Part shown: positions 32,784 to 44,525 of the stretch, one piece after another
How the letters are laid out: each line of letters opens with the position of its first letter
Numbering within the stretch: position 1 is the stretch's first letter
Assembly (NCBI RefSeq): GCF_000485595.1
Contig: NW_014577619.1
Location: 92,128-156,127 of the forward strand
Source of the DNA: Priapulus caudatus
Lineage: Eukaryota > Priapulida > Priapulimorpha > Priapulimorphida > Priapulidae
Direction of reading: 5' to 3'
DNA: 64,000 nt
Translations under genes and position numbers: made by a program
Notes under the pieces: model-generated
Told to the model about the DNA's origin: nothing
What the model saw: the letters and a program-made list of their open reading frames with translations, nothing else
Databases searched by the model: none

Positions 32784-35700
32784 TAGTAGGGTCAATATAG
32801 CGCCAAAATGCCCCAACCTCAAAAAAATTGCAAAAGTTTGTTTTATGGTGGTTTTATGTTAGGATGGGTCTAGTCTACAACATACTAAAAGTTCACCAAA
32901 ATTCGAGCGTGGGAAAGTCACCAATTTCGATGATGACTTTTATCGATTTTAAGTCATTTTCCATTAAAATGTGAAAACTTCCAAGAAAAGAGCCATAACT
33001 CAGCATCAATTTCATGATAGACCAATGAAACTTCGATATTTACACTAGGTTTTCAGGGTCAATCTTTCATACAAAAAGGTTCTCAGTGATGTTGAACAGC
33101 CCCGTTATACTATATCTGGGTGAACCCTACCCCACAATCTTGCCGGGCGTTCCGGGCCCACCGCCAAACATTAGTTTGGAACATGTCTAAATTATTTAAA
33201 TACCCAATGCTCTCTCTTATTATTATCCTTATTAGCAGCTTTTAGCCATCCATATCACTATGGACTACAGTGCTGCCATCTTCATTCATATTTATAACAT
33301 TTAAAACAAAGAAAGAATTTCAATCATGATAATAGTGTGACATATCATTTACACTACTGTTATCTCTCACATGAACTTTTCTAGAACATACAGGTAAAGC
33401 CCAATACGACACTTGCAACTTGGTTCTAATTAGAAAAGAAGCCAAGATCTATCTACTGAAGCCATGTGCTTGACCTGTATATGGAACCAAATCCCCAAGA
33501 ATCTTAATGCTTGATGGTTGATATCTAGTCCGGTTAGGCCCTTGAATGCTTTCCCAGCAAACTATATTCACTCTGTAAGGCGTATCTTACCATTTTTCTA
33601 AACGCTACTATTATAGTTTCAGGTACGAATATGAAGCTCAAGCAAGCAAAGAAACCTGTCCTCTATGCGAACGAGATTTGGATCGTGAGAACAGTGGTTG
33701 TTCGAGAGAGAAGGAGCTAATAGTATCACCGTGGCTAGCATCAATAGAGTGTCAACGTCAGGTTGAAGCTGGAACTAGTGTTCACAAAACATGTCGGTTT
33801 ACCACTAGACAAATAACGCATTGCTTAGTGCCTCTAAACAAGCGACGATTCTCGCTCTGCCTGTAAAAGAAGCCTCGTCATTCTCTGGGACCATTATGAC
33901 AGTAAAACGCCATGCTTTTTCTTGTGCAACTGATGCTACGAAAATAGACCCGATAACGAAGCAGTGAAAGATCCCGTGCTACGCATGTAAGTGACAGATG
34001 ATTTTGTCGCAAGACGATAATGAATCAGTGTAAAATAAAGGAAGGATGATTTGGGCATGCTGCTTCAAGCCGCATCGGTACTTTGTGGCCGATCTTCATC
34101 AGCAGACTGTGTTTACCACCCAATGTCATGTAACGTCAAATTTTCGCCCACAAATCGAGCATTCAAAACACTTCACATCAGTTGACTCCGCCAAAACGAC
34201 GAAAAGTTGTGACGAACAAAGCGACAGTGATCAGGTATTGAGGCAGTTTGAAAGGGTTTGTGTATTCCTGGAGGGAAAAACGATAAAAGAACAGCTAATC
34301 GATATCGGACCCTTGTCCCGCTAAAATGGGAAGATTACTTGCGAGACAGTAAAGTCAACAGCGAGTATGAAATCAGTACCTCAAGGAAACAAACCTGATA
34401 AGACATATGGAACTATCTTACTATTCTTCCCCCAGTCCATCTATTTGTGACCGAGCGGTGTAGTGTTGTCAAAAATATTGCTGACACTTCAGGGAAAAAA
34501 CTGTAACATTCGTTCGATGTATTACTACAATTACCTCGGGAAGAGACTGAGGGGAAGCACAGAAATCGAGCGATCTCCAAGAACTGCAGCAAGAACTATC
34601 AAAAGCGACATCAAGAAACCGTTGAACCAATGGATGATACATTATCCAACTCCTGGCTGAACTGAAACTTACGTGCTAGCATGTGCTTTTATCCCTGCAA
34701 GTTTGCAATTCTTGCTGCAGCATCGTTGTTGGAAGGATACGTCCACAACAGTTTGCTGTATCGCGACAAGCTGTTGTTCAAGTCAGTGCGTCCAAAAGCT
34801 TGTAATTGCGCCTTTACAGACTTGGTCTCGCTGTCCAACTGCATCAACTTGTATAAGGTCACGTTTCTATGATCGATAGCTGTTCAACCATGGGGTTTGC
34901 TTTCAACTTACTCCGAGGTTCAAAGCGTTATAAGTGAACGCAAGGGCATGTTCACTTCTCCGGATGTGTTGGTATGACTATGACGTTCTTGATCCCTGCC
35001 TTTATTTTGCCGTGAGACAAACGTGGACATGAAACATTATTACGTTGGACGGAAAGGGTACCTCTCTTACGGGATGGGTATGGATAGCCGCTATCACACG
35101 CAGGAAGCAAGCACACACGGCCATTCCTAGACAGAAAAGGCTGACTTAACTTGTCGATAATGACAAATATTTGATATCATAGATTACAGCTTCGCAAAGC
35201 ATTGGACAACCGTAACATTGAATTTCAGTCGTTCTCCAAACACCACATCTCATGATGTCTTTGATCGTCAAAAGCTTGGACATTTGCTGGAAATGTGCGT
35301 TCTGTCGCAGGCCAGATGCACTCCACTGGCAAGGCATGATGCATCGTACTGCACCAAGGAGTGCTGAGTAAGTCAGGAAAGTCCCTCGGTACAGTTTCTC
35401 TCCAATGATCGACATGTAACCCAAGAGAAAAACCTGTATCTTTGTCTACCCTAGATTACCTATGCAATCTTTCGTCAAAACACAAACATGCCGGACTGTC
35501 CATTACCTTACGACTCAAGCCAACTATTCTGAAGGCGTCTGCCAAATAGCGAATGCAGTTGCCAGATGATAGTCCAACAGAAGTGGTGCTATTACTTGGC
35601 CAGCTTCTCATACTTCATAATGAACTTGTGATGCCATTGGTAACTTTTTGACTGATGTGTGGACTCAAAGGAAGATCATGCGAGACAGTGTATGGTGAAA

Positions 35701-38628
35701 ATTGCGTCTTACACATGATGAGTGGAAAGGCAGTGCAACGCAGCGTTTCCGTGCCACCTACTGGTGGATCAGTGTCTTTACACGTCAGATTGTAGCTAAA
35801 ATTTGTGGAGGATGACCCTATTTTCAGTACCACGTGGATGAACTTTGAGAGAGAACTTGCACATTGTTGCGAAACTTGGCGAAAGTGACATTGGATCTGT
35901 GTTGGAATACAGATTGAGTGTTCACAGGATTTCCTGATCCTACTAGAAAGCCGGAAAAGAAGCGAACTGGCAAGACCTCCAAAACGCAGCAAAACTGTGG
36001 GGAACTATCAGCACCATCCATAGGTATTGGCTAGGCACTTGTTGCAGGCTTGAGCGAATGGGTCTGTGGGAGAAATGCATAATCAGTGCATTTCAGTTGC
36101 CTGCCCAATATTCGCGCGGCTGCCATCCCAACTATCGGCTATGAAGTCCGCTCGTCTTCTATCTCCAGAAGATGGCTACTGCGTTGGAAGACTGACAAAC
36201 CTGAAAAAGTTACACAGAAGGTTCCAAGTCTGGGTTTCAATCTAATCCGACGGGCGCAGCCACATAAATGGGCTGGCCTTAGGCCTCTGATCTAAGTGAT
36301 CGAACAAACTCTAAATGCCGATCACTAAAAAGCAAGGGGGCTAACGCGAAGGAAAGCAGGGATGTCAGAGCACCAAAGGACAGTTTGGGGCTATGTCCTC
36401 AAACTGTGTCCATCTGCCTTACCAACTCTGTGCCTATGCAAGAAACTCACGCGAAGTTGTTAACACACCAAGTGAACAGCATAAGAGTTGTCTGCTCTAG
36501 GGTGAACAAGAATGTAGGTCAACATGGGGTAAAGTTGCAGAAAAAACTAGACAGCTTTACACCGTTTCAGCTGATGATGTCATTAAGGTGTGTTATCACA
36601 GGGATCATAGCAAATGGAGACGTCAATGTGCAGGATCTTTTCGATATCGGAAAAGACATTGTAAAAGCGATGGACGGACAATCAGTTTTTACCTACTCCA
36701 CAAAAGGAGTTTAAAGGTTGAAGACGCTCTAGCATCCAGCAAGAAAGTGAAAGTTTCTGAGGATCGTACTATTGACCCAGCGCTGTTGTTCCAGAGGTTT
36801 CTAGTAGTCTAGCAGGACGGGCGAACTTCGGCTAGAATGACCGTCATGTGTCCTATGAACTCTGTCCTTACCCGATGTCTTTGTTCGAAGCAAAGGACAT
36901 ATTGCGTCCTCCAGACAAACCGCAGCTGGCAGAAGCTATCAGAAACTATGTTAAGACCAAATCAGACAATGCTGTGACACAAACTGTCCCAGTCACAACA
37001 GATCACTATTTACTAGTATGGAGGATCTCTTTCTTCACCGCTTGAAATGGACGGAGGGAGCACCTTACAGTTCGATTGCAGACGATTACGCCTCATTCAC
37101 TGTCCAAACACTATGGGAAAGCGACTGTCGTGTTTGTATGGTTATGAGGTTGGGCCTAGTATAAAAGGATGGTACTCATCAGCGTCGAACTCGAAAGCTG
37201 AATGCAAACAAGCGTGAACATTACAGAAGTGACAAAATTTTGTTGGAAAAAGGAGGACTTCTTGTCCAATGAGACAAACAAGCAGACACTGATCCATATG
37301 ATCATGGAGCGAATGCGGCAGAGAGACTGTGACGTGCTTCAAGCAGAAGGAGATGCGGACGTTGAGATTGCAAAGGCAGCCATCAACGATGTCTGCTTTC
37401 AGAACGACCACGCTTTATTGGAGAAGAACACAGATCTTCTTTGTTCTCTTTGCTCCACCATGTAGTCGTGTCCAAATGTTCTGGTCTATATTTCCGCATC
37501 AGACAAGGCCGAAGTTAAATGTCTACAATATCAAGGTACTCAAGCAGGTGCTTGAGGAGCAGTTGTGCAATGACTTGTTGTGTTGTGCATGCCTTCACTG
37601 GATGTGACTCGGTCTCCAGATATTCGGCATTGGAAACGAAGTCGGTGTTTCAACGGATCATCAACACGTCCAAGAAAGAAAAAAGTCATCAACGACTGTT
37701 TAAAAGCTTTCTCTCTTCCAAAGCAAAGTCCGGATGTGTGGAAGCCAACGTTGTAGGGCAATGAGTGGCCATGTTCAATGCAGATCAGAAAGGACTCCCT
37801 GGCATCTATCAGGTACAATATGCTCTGCAAGAAAGTTGCAAGACCAAGACTTTCGTCACACCTGAACGACTCCCACAACCACCTCGGCTTGATAATTCAT
37901 TCCTTGCGGACCTACTACCAAGGTTATGGAGTGGATGGCTGTAGTGAGAAATGGATCCATCTGAGTGGGATGGAGGGTAGAAGGGGACAAAACTTGTTCC
38001 AGTGATGACAGACAAAAGCCCTGCTCCAGATGTACTTATTCAGATGATTCACTGCAACTGCTCGGGACGATGCAATGCCCTTAGGTGTACCTGCAGAAAG
38101 CATGGACTAGAGTGCACCAGTGCATGCGGACATTGCCAAATGGCAACTGTGACAATATGACAAATGATCCAGTGTATAGAAGACGATGATGTGTAAAGTT
38201 TGTGCGAACATCCTGGTTAAAATGATGTGAAATTAGAAGACTGCTCGTTTATCAGATTAGGACGCTGCGTATAAATAAGAGATATGGGGTAGGGTGACCC
38301 CTAGATATGGTATAAGGGGTTAATCAACATCACTGAGAACTCCTGCCTTTATATGAAAGATTGACCCTGAAAAATCTAGGTAAAGATGCCAAGTTTCATT
38401 GATCTATCATGAAAATTTGACTGAGGTTATGGCTTTCTGAAGTTTTCACATTTTAATGGACAAATGACTTATAATCGATAAAAAGTAATCTTCAAAATTG
38501 GTGACTTTCCCACGCTCGAATTTTGGTGAACTTTTAGTATGTTGTAGACTAGACCCATATTAACATAAAACAACCATAAAACAAACTTTTGCAATTTTTT
38601 TGGGGTAAATTATATATTGACCCGTCTA
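32784..38628 (+). mobile_element. 5.8-kb DNA transposon with about 350-bp TIRs, Academ-like
   Basis: The left end 32784-33140 and right end 38278-38628 are inverted repeats over about 350 bp at roughly 85-90 percent identity (shared blocks such as TTGCAAAAGTTTGTTTTATG and CACCAAAATTCGAGCGTGGG). Outer ends are TAGTAGGGTCAATATA and TAGACGGGTCAATATA. The repeat it entered exists empty at 41070 and 61440 (GGGGAGCGTAGC), and comparison gives a 3-bp target duplication AGC (32781-32783 and 38629-38631). The coding interior contains an XPG-like 'FDGYEVGPS' block and a C-terminal CxC cluster. Three- to four-bp duplications with an XPG-type nuclease and cysteine cluster are, as I recall, Academ features. 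The superfamily call is inference; the TIRs and boundaries are seen. Confidence 0.82.
33618..38160 (+). pseudogene. Decayed transposase/nuclease gene inside the 5.8-kb transposon
   Basis: Near the left end, after TTTCAG at about 33620, a zinc-binding start reads ETCPLCERDLDRENSGCS. Between 34046 and 36300 only short pieces are open (FERVCVFLEGKTIKEQLIDI, then a frame with AILAAASLLEGYVHNSLLYR) and I cannot assign them. From 36848 the family resumes in shifting frames: YELCPYPMSLFEAKDILRPP, then the LHRLKWTEGA and YGxxVVFDGYEVGPSIKDGT-type block at 37030-37170 (XPG-like Asp), an acidic GDADVEIAKAAIND block at 37360, CLHAFTGCDSVSRYSALE-type sequence at 37590, and a C-terminal CxC cluster HCNCSGRCNALRCTCRKHG, then CTSACGHCQ, at 38048-38142. 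At least ten frame changes make it dead. The same protein layout is common in uncharacterised invertebrate proteins. Confidence 0.7.
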
Positions 38629-38835
38629 AGCGTAGCAAGTTTATTTTGACTGGGGGCGCAGCCTGCATGGTTTGTCTTCTTGACAGATGGGAATTCGATA
38701 TTAGCCACTAGTAAGAGTATATACAATGTTCTGGATGGCAAGTGAGTCCTTTGCCCCGCCGCGAGCTACAGGCCTGCTCATACCGCCGTCTGTTACGCGG
38801 AGTCTCATCTTGAATTTGTACTTCTTATTTGTTAG

Positions 38836-40904
38836 GTTATCAGTCGTCGCGTCGCCGCCCTACTCGCTATCCAGTCTACTCGTCGAACGATGCTGCCCGA
38901 CACAAGCTGACATTTCATGACAAAATATCTACATTCAAGGATAACCAGACAGCTCTCATATCCGCCCTGCGAGCAGAGAAGGCAACCATCGAGCTGCTCT
39001 TGGACACCAACCCTTTCAGTGGTAAAGCTGCCAGAATAGGAGAGTGCGTGTGCGAGAGAAGATCCAAGCCAGCCAAGTCCATTCCAGTATTAGTTTTCAT
39101 TACACAAAATGTAGTGCACGCCGTGTATGTCTACACCAAGTTTATTTGTCTAACATACATTGTAACACTTACTGATAGTTAACATGCAGCGAACATGCTT
39201 ATAGGTCCAAGCTTTTCACTTTGCTGGGACAATGTGCAAATAGAGACAGAAGTGCGCCACCAGGGAAGCCATTCTTCCAACAAAGTTCTGCTCTGGGCAA
39301 ATGCTTATGCTGCGTACAACAGAGATTCATGCAGGTATTAGACTATGTCAATATGCAGTTATACACCAAATCATTGACCATGATTGTAAACCGGTTTCAA
39401 ATAAGTTCATTTAATCCTTTGTTTTCGGATAGCATTGTTTCTCATTACAAATACATAATCTACACATCTCACGGTTCTGCTTTTTTTCGTTGGATAAATT
39501 ATAACAAGTTAAGTTATGTCCTATTTACTAAACCAATTTATGCTTGATGAACAGGGCATATGACCTCGATGAAGGAACAACACCTGCAACAGCGCTGCCT
39601 TTGCAGTGTTTCCTCCCCAATGATGATGACAATCAGCAGTTGCGCCAGCGAATTGTGAGCCACATACTGTTCCGCTACTTTACAACATCCGATACCGACT
39701 AAAGCGGCATTGTGACACACATCCCTCATGAATACTCTGCAGAGATGCGAGGACAGAGGAAAATTGTATACTTCGACAAATATATTTCTTACATATCCTA
39801 TAGTAGGAGATACAGTGCTGCTGCATCGACGTAGCAGTTATTTATATGTTATTTCTGACATAGATGCGCATCACAATAATTGCTTTGACTGAATATGTAA
39901 ACATTGGAATTATTACTGCGAATCCTTCAACAACAGCCAGTGCGATAAAAATCACAGAGGTTCTGCAGGAATATGTTCCCCTTGGTGATGGAAGGCTCTT
40001 CACCATCCCATGCCATGGTGATGCTCTTAGCGTTGAGAGAATGTTCGATGGCAAGAAAGCTAGAGCAGCAGGCCATAGCAAGTTGGAGAGCCTGGAGGGA
40101 GTACATCCTGTTCCCCAGGAATTCCATAAACGAGCGATCATGCTGCAGGACACTATAGACATGCACTTCGATGGACAGAGTGCTCCGGACAAGGGGGCAT
40201 TGCTTAACATCAAGAATGTCTTCAATCACAGGTAACTTCACAGTATATCAGTATTCTTTGTATCTGTGAACATATAATACTTACCTAGCAACGAGAAAGA
40301 CGCTTGCTGACAATAACGATGTAAGAGCTACTCAGTGCATTTCTGTATTTACTTATCACATTAGGAACTTGAAGAAAAAGGTGATGGAGAACTTTAACCA
40401 TGTCGAATATTTCCTGAAATTCGCTACTGCTGGCATGGTGTGCTATCTGGCAATGATGTTGTGTGGTACATCTAAACTTACCGACACACTGACGCTCGAT
40501 GTTTCCGATCTTGCCAGAAGAATCGTTTCAGAAGTTTGGTTGCAGGTGAGATATGACAACAGAGGTTTAAACACATATGCAATGATAGTTTGATATGAAA
40601 AAATATCAGTCCATTCTGCAAATAAGGTTGTTGAACATTTGATATAACATTTTCGCCAAAATTTGTTTGGCTTTGAAGGTTTCATTGTAGTCCCGTCAAA
40701 TTTTGTGCTTAAAATTCTTTGTCAAATTTCAATGATGTGTGCTTAACCTACCCTATTAAATAATGGCATTCACGTTGTATAATGGATACTAATATGCATG
40801 CTCAGTTGCCCAAAGGAGATCTGGCAGATGTCATCGAGGGTAACGAGGCAATTGCTGCTGACAGCGCCGAAAATGATGCGTCAACATATGCGTACTGCAC
40901 ATAT
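38836..40904 (+). pseudogene. DUF6589-type transposon gene, copy 1 (exons a-f)
   Basis: Exons by splice sites: a 38836 to about 39060 (GYQSSRRRPTRYPVYSSNDA, then ISTFKDNQTALISALRAEKA), b 39205-39334 (FSLCWDNVQIETEVRHQGSH, where the W-D-N-V Asp is a family signature), c 39555 to about 39780 (LQCFLPNDDDNQQLRQR, in-frame TAA near 39700, then THIPHEYSAEMRG), d about 39890-40231 (GDALSVERMFDGKKARAAGH, LEGVHPVPQEFHKRAI, DKGALLNIKNVFNHR), e 40365-40545 (FLKFATAGMVCYLAMM) and f 40806-40904 (LPKGDLADVIEGNEAI). This series matches the DUF6589 proteins of fungal and animal mobile elements, which end in PHD fingers. The PHD exon is missing here because the sequence after 40985 jumps back to the element's 5' repeat. 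Stop in exon c is shared with copy 2. Confidence 0.75.
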
Positions 40905-41077
40905 GTAGGTATTGCAGACTCTAGGATTTTAATGCATACAACTGTACTTCCTGTATAACAAATCGTCTATACCCACAGGTATTTGGCTAACAGGAAACCA
41001 AATTGGCTAATGAAAATTGATTCTGGCTAATTGTTTGGCTACAGGAAAAAAAATCCTAGCTAGGGCCCTGGGGAGCG

Positions 41078-41500
41078 TAGCGAGTTCATTTTGACTGGGG
41101 GCGCAGCCTGCATCGTTTGTCTTCTTGACAGAGGGGAATTCGCCATTAGCTACTTGTAAGAGTATATACAATGTTCTGGATGGCAACTGACTCCCTTGCC
41201 CCGCCGCGAGCTACAAGCCTGCTCATACCGCCGTCTGTTACCCGGAGTCTCATCTTGAATTTGTACTTCTGATTTGTTAGGTTATCAGTCGTCGCGTCGC
41301 CGCCCTACTCACTATCCAGTCTACTCGTCGAACGATGCTGCCCGACACAAGCTGACATTTCATGACCAAATATCTACATTCAAGGACAACCAGACAGCTC
41401 TCATATCCGTCCTGCGAGCAGAGAAGGCAAACATCGAGCTGCTCTTGGCCACCAACACCTTCAGTGGTAAAGCTGCCAGAATAGGAGTGCGTGTGCGAGA
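41078..41500 (+). pseudogene. Exon a of the DUF6589 element, partial copy
   Basis: 41078-41500 repeats 38630-39050, including the leader GACTGGGGGCGCAGCCTGCA and exon a (YPVYSSNDAARHKLTFHDQI). The match ends after KAARIG at about 41490, where unrelated GA-rich sequence starts. It is therefore a truncated copy lacking the conserved domain. Confidence 0.75.
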
Positions 41501-41640
41501 GAAGATGACAGAGAACGGAGAGAGTGGGCGTAGTAGAAATAGAGACAGAGAGCACGGGGAGAGAGAGAGGTAGAGAGGAGGAGAGGAGGAGAATGTGAGA
41601 AGAAGAGAGAATGAGAGGAAATCATGGAAGGCCGGCAGTT
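41501..41640. repeat. GA-rich low-complexity tract
   Basis: Purine-rich GAGAGAGG-type sequence at about 41540-41625, recurring with errors at 50260-50380. Confidence 0.7.
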
Positions 41641-41649
41641 TTAGAACAT

Positions 41650-42260
41650 TTGTAGTTAGGTGGTGACCTCTGATGTAGAAATTAAAGTGTAAACGTATGA
41701 AGTTTTAGGCACAACACTGCAGAGTGTTGACCTCTGGTGTAGGCGCACAGAGTTTTTAGAGGCATCTAGCCAGTGGCGCCACTAGGATGACGTCACCTTG
41801 CACGGCCATATAAATACCAGAGCGCGCCCCAAAATGATCAGTTCTTGGTTTTTAGTTGTAACACGTGCACGTGTAGCTATTCTAGTAGTGGAGACGTTAT
41901 AAGTATGAATGTGATGTACGTTGATGGGTAGGTTTTAGCAGTGTTCAGCTTGCAGACTTTATACACTTTTGTATGTGTGCATATACAAGTAGAGTGTGTG
42001 AATATATAATGAAGTGCTCATACGTGAAATAAACCTCTAGTGTGTTAACACTTCGGACTCCTGAATGTTTTTGCTCTGTGCACTGACTCTCCAAGTAGCT
42101 GTTCAGCTAGCACGCAACGAACTGACGGGTTACGAACAACACAACAAAGGAACATTAATCAACGCAAGACTTAGAACTGTTAATGCTCACTCCATACGTT
42201 TGGAGCGGCAACATCAAGAACCACACTTGACTATACGATACGACACACATTTCATTTCAT
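41650..42260 (+). mobile_element. LTR-like segment ending at tRNA-His primer site, locus 2
   Basis: Contains the CRE and TATA promoter, then AATAAACCTCTAG at 42028 (shared with locus 1) and a 195-bp tail 42064-42258 (CTGAATGTTTTTGCTCTGTG to CATTTCATTTC). The tail is repeated at 42686-42888 and at 60085-60280. Directly after it comes the complement of the tRNA-His 3' end. The 5' boundary is not certain. Confidence 0.6.
41788..41816 (+). promoter_or_regulatory. CRE palindrome plus TATA box
   Basis: A perfect TGACGTCA (41788-41795) lies 11 bp before CATATAAATA (41807-41816). A poly-A signal AATAAA follows at 42028-42033. The spacing suggests a Pol II promoter of an LTR or short retroelement. 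Confidence 0.7.
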
Positions 42261-42335
42261 TGGTGCCGTGACCAGGATTCGACCCTGGGTTATTGCGGCC
42301 ACACCGCAAGATGCTAACCACTATACGATCACGGC
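42261..42335 (-). tRNA. tRNA-His (GUG)-like sequence with CCA, fused to an LTR end, locus 2
   Basis: Minus strand 42335-42264: acceptor GCCGTGA/TCACGGC, D-arm A box TAGTGGTTAGCA, anticodon stem TTGCG/CGCAA with loop GTGTGGC (anticodon GTG), T arm CCAGG-GTCGAAT-CCTGG (B box with one change). CCA complement at 42261-42263 abuts the LTR tail. It differs from locus 1 at about five positions. A heavily errored third version lies near 51153-51238. Because all have CCA and an LTR on the same side, I infer reverse-transcribed primer tRNA retained in the element. Confidence 0.82.
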
Positions 42336-42685
42336 ATGTGAAGTGAGCAAGATTAGCTGAGGAGGAAGACCTCGTATGCGGCTCAAGTGATACGACAGCA
42401 CAGATTACCGACATAACGACCGCTCCAACAAGGACACATCTGATGGTGCCCGCGGTCAGTCTACAGGAGCTTGTCGAAGCAGGAAGAGAAGTGAGCGTGA
42501 TCACTCAGGAAGTCAAGGCGGATTTTAATAAGAATAAAGACGCCAATAGCTATTTGGAGACCAGAGCCGGCACCTCGAGCAGGAGTATGGAAATACGACT
42601 TCCTCATCAGATGTTCAACGGCTCACAAATGACGAACATGATAATAGGGTGGAGATGCCAGGAGTCCATGTTGGTACGCCAGGAC
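42336..42685 (+). mobile_element. Short interior of the tRNA-His LTR element
   Basis: About 350 bp between the tRNA and the repeated 195-bp tail. Reads partly open (VPAVSLQELVEAGREVSVIT) but matches no family I know. Copies at 51240-51640 (errored) and 58645-58948 plus 60052-60084 (split by a transposon). It could be a non-autonomous (TRIM-like) element with a vestigial gag. Confidence 0.55.
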
Positions 42686-42888
42686 TCTGAATGTTTTTAC
42701 TCTGTGCACTGACTCTCCAAGTAGCTGTTCAGCTAGCACGAAACGTACCGACGGGTTACGAACAACACAACGAAGGAACATTAATCAACGCAAGGCTTAG
42801 ACTCTAGCGCTCACTCCATACGTTTGGAGCGGCAACATCAAGCACCACACTTGACTATACGATACGACACGTGCTTCATTTCAATTGT
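42686..42888 (+). repeat. Direct repeat of the LTR tail (pairs with 42064-42258)
   Basis: About 93 percent identity over 195 bp. Followed by TTGTCGTGACAAAGCTACAA, a flank that also follows the copies at 46560 and 60280, so these copies share ancestry by duplication. Confidence 0.8.
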
Positions 42889-43268
42889 CGTGACAAAGCT
42901 ACAATGCTTCGTTTCACGTACGCATTGCAGCACAAGTCGATCTTTGTGTATTAAACAAATGGCAGTATGTGATGGTGTCATGAAAAATAAAAAGGGTGGT
43001 AATTTCCGTCAAATATTATATTCTTGAGTGAATATATTCTACTACAAACACTGTTTCTATTCAGTCCTGATATAATCAATGAAAGAATAATTATAACATA
43101 TTGTTATGTATATTATAATAATATATTATTACAAATATAAGAAATCGCACTAGGCAAATTGAGTTGAGAAAATTTATGTCAATCATTTATTCATTAAGAG
43201 AATATAAATTTCCAAAAAAAATTTCCAAATAAAATTCCCAAACAGAGCATATAAATCACAACTATATA

Positions 43269-43524
43269 CAGGGCTGCCAACTCTCACGCATTGACCGTAC
43301 GACTCACGCATTTTGACCAAATCTCACGCTATCACGCTGATCTTACAATATCTCACGCACAGCAAAAAAATCTTACAATATCTGAAAACACTTTAGTATG
43401 CACCAAATTGCACAAATTGAAGTTATAAAATGCAAAAGCTCCCTACCGTGGGAGGGGGCCCCCGCTTGGTCGCTTCGCTCCCTCACATCTCACTCTCACC
43501 TATCACCCAATGTTGGCAGCCCTG
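43269..43524. mobile_element. 256-bp MITE, CAGGGCTGCCAAC ends
   Basis: CAGGGCTGCCAAC at the left and GTTGGCAGCCCTG at the right are perfect TIRs. The interior has repeated CTCACGCA motifs and a GGGGGCCCCCGC segment. AT-rich flanks obscure the target duplication. I recall this end type from hAT-like MITEs. Confidence 0.82.
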
Positions 43525-43587
43525 TATTATATACAACTATACAACTATGTTTATATATATTATAAAAACTATAACTATATGTTATAA

Positions 43588-43650
43588 CTATGTTATTGTT
43601 ATATTATGTTTATGTTTATGTTTATGTTCATGCTTATGTTTTATATGCTC
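43588..43650. repeat. GTTTAT-type microsatellite
   Basis: Imperfect TTTATG repeats (TATGTTTATGTTTATG). Recurs at 52630-52675. Confidence 0.75.
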
Positions 43651-43928
43651 TGATTCAACCCACAAACTCCACGACAGATGGCGCTATCGCTCGTCCTGAG
43701 TTGAGCGAAAGGGGCACTGCATGGAGTTTGTTCAAACCACCGATCTATTATATTAACAGATATATTCAAACCAGAGCACGTATATATACGTGCTCTGTTC
43801 AAACCAAGCATTCAGTATACATGCACTTTACATGGTATATGTAGATATTGTCAAAAATAATTAAAAACAAATTTGTGTATAATACGTGCTCTTGATATTA
43901 AAGGGATCCTTTACTCTAGGTTCTAGGG

Positions 43929-44220
43929 CAGCGGTTCTTAACCTGGGTTCGACCGAACCCGGTGAGCCAGTCTCAGGGATTTGGCGGAGGTCCTCCGAAA
44001 CGTATTAAAATTTTGCTAGAATTTGCTAGAATTTCTATTTTTTTGTTCATTATTTGCAAGCTTTCCAAATATAGTCTTGAATATTGATGCAATATGTTTT
44101 AATTTGGGATTAATTAAAATAGATTAAAGTTGATTTGTTTTTGTCAAATTTGAGGGGTTCTGCGAGGGAGCAGTAGGTTTCCTTATGGTTTGTATCCTCT
44201 AAAAAGGTTAAGAACCACTG
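43929..44220. mobile_element. 292-bp hAT (Charlie-type) MITE
   Basis: Ends CAGCGGTTCTTAACCT and AGGTTAAGAACCACTG are TIRs with one mismatch. The 8-bp flanks TTCTAGGG and TTCTTGGG fit an hAT target duplication with one difference. A copy with many errors lies near 52955-53265. Confidence 0.88.
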
Positions 44221-44525
44221 TTCTTGGGTCATTTTTACTTAATTTAGGTTAAAATTACGCTACATAAATAGTTTCATGGTTCAATCACCATTAGAAATAT
44301 TTTCAATAAATGTTATAAAACTAACGACCACAGTTTGATTACAACGATGGTGGCGCCACTCAAAGCGCACGATCTGAAAAGTTGCGCAAAACGACTTTTC
44401 AGCCAAGGTAAGAAAATTGAAAGACCGCGGGTGTTTCTTATTTATTAATTTAAAAGCAAAAGGATTGTAATATCTTATAAACGACATATAGTTTTCAGTT
44501 ATATTATGGATAAATTTGTCATAAA

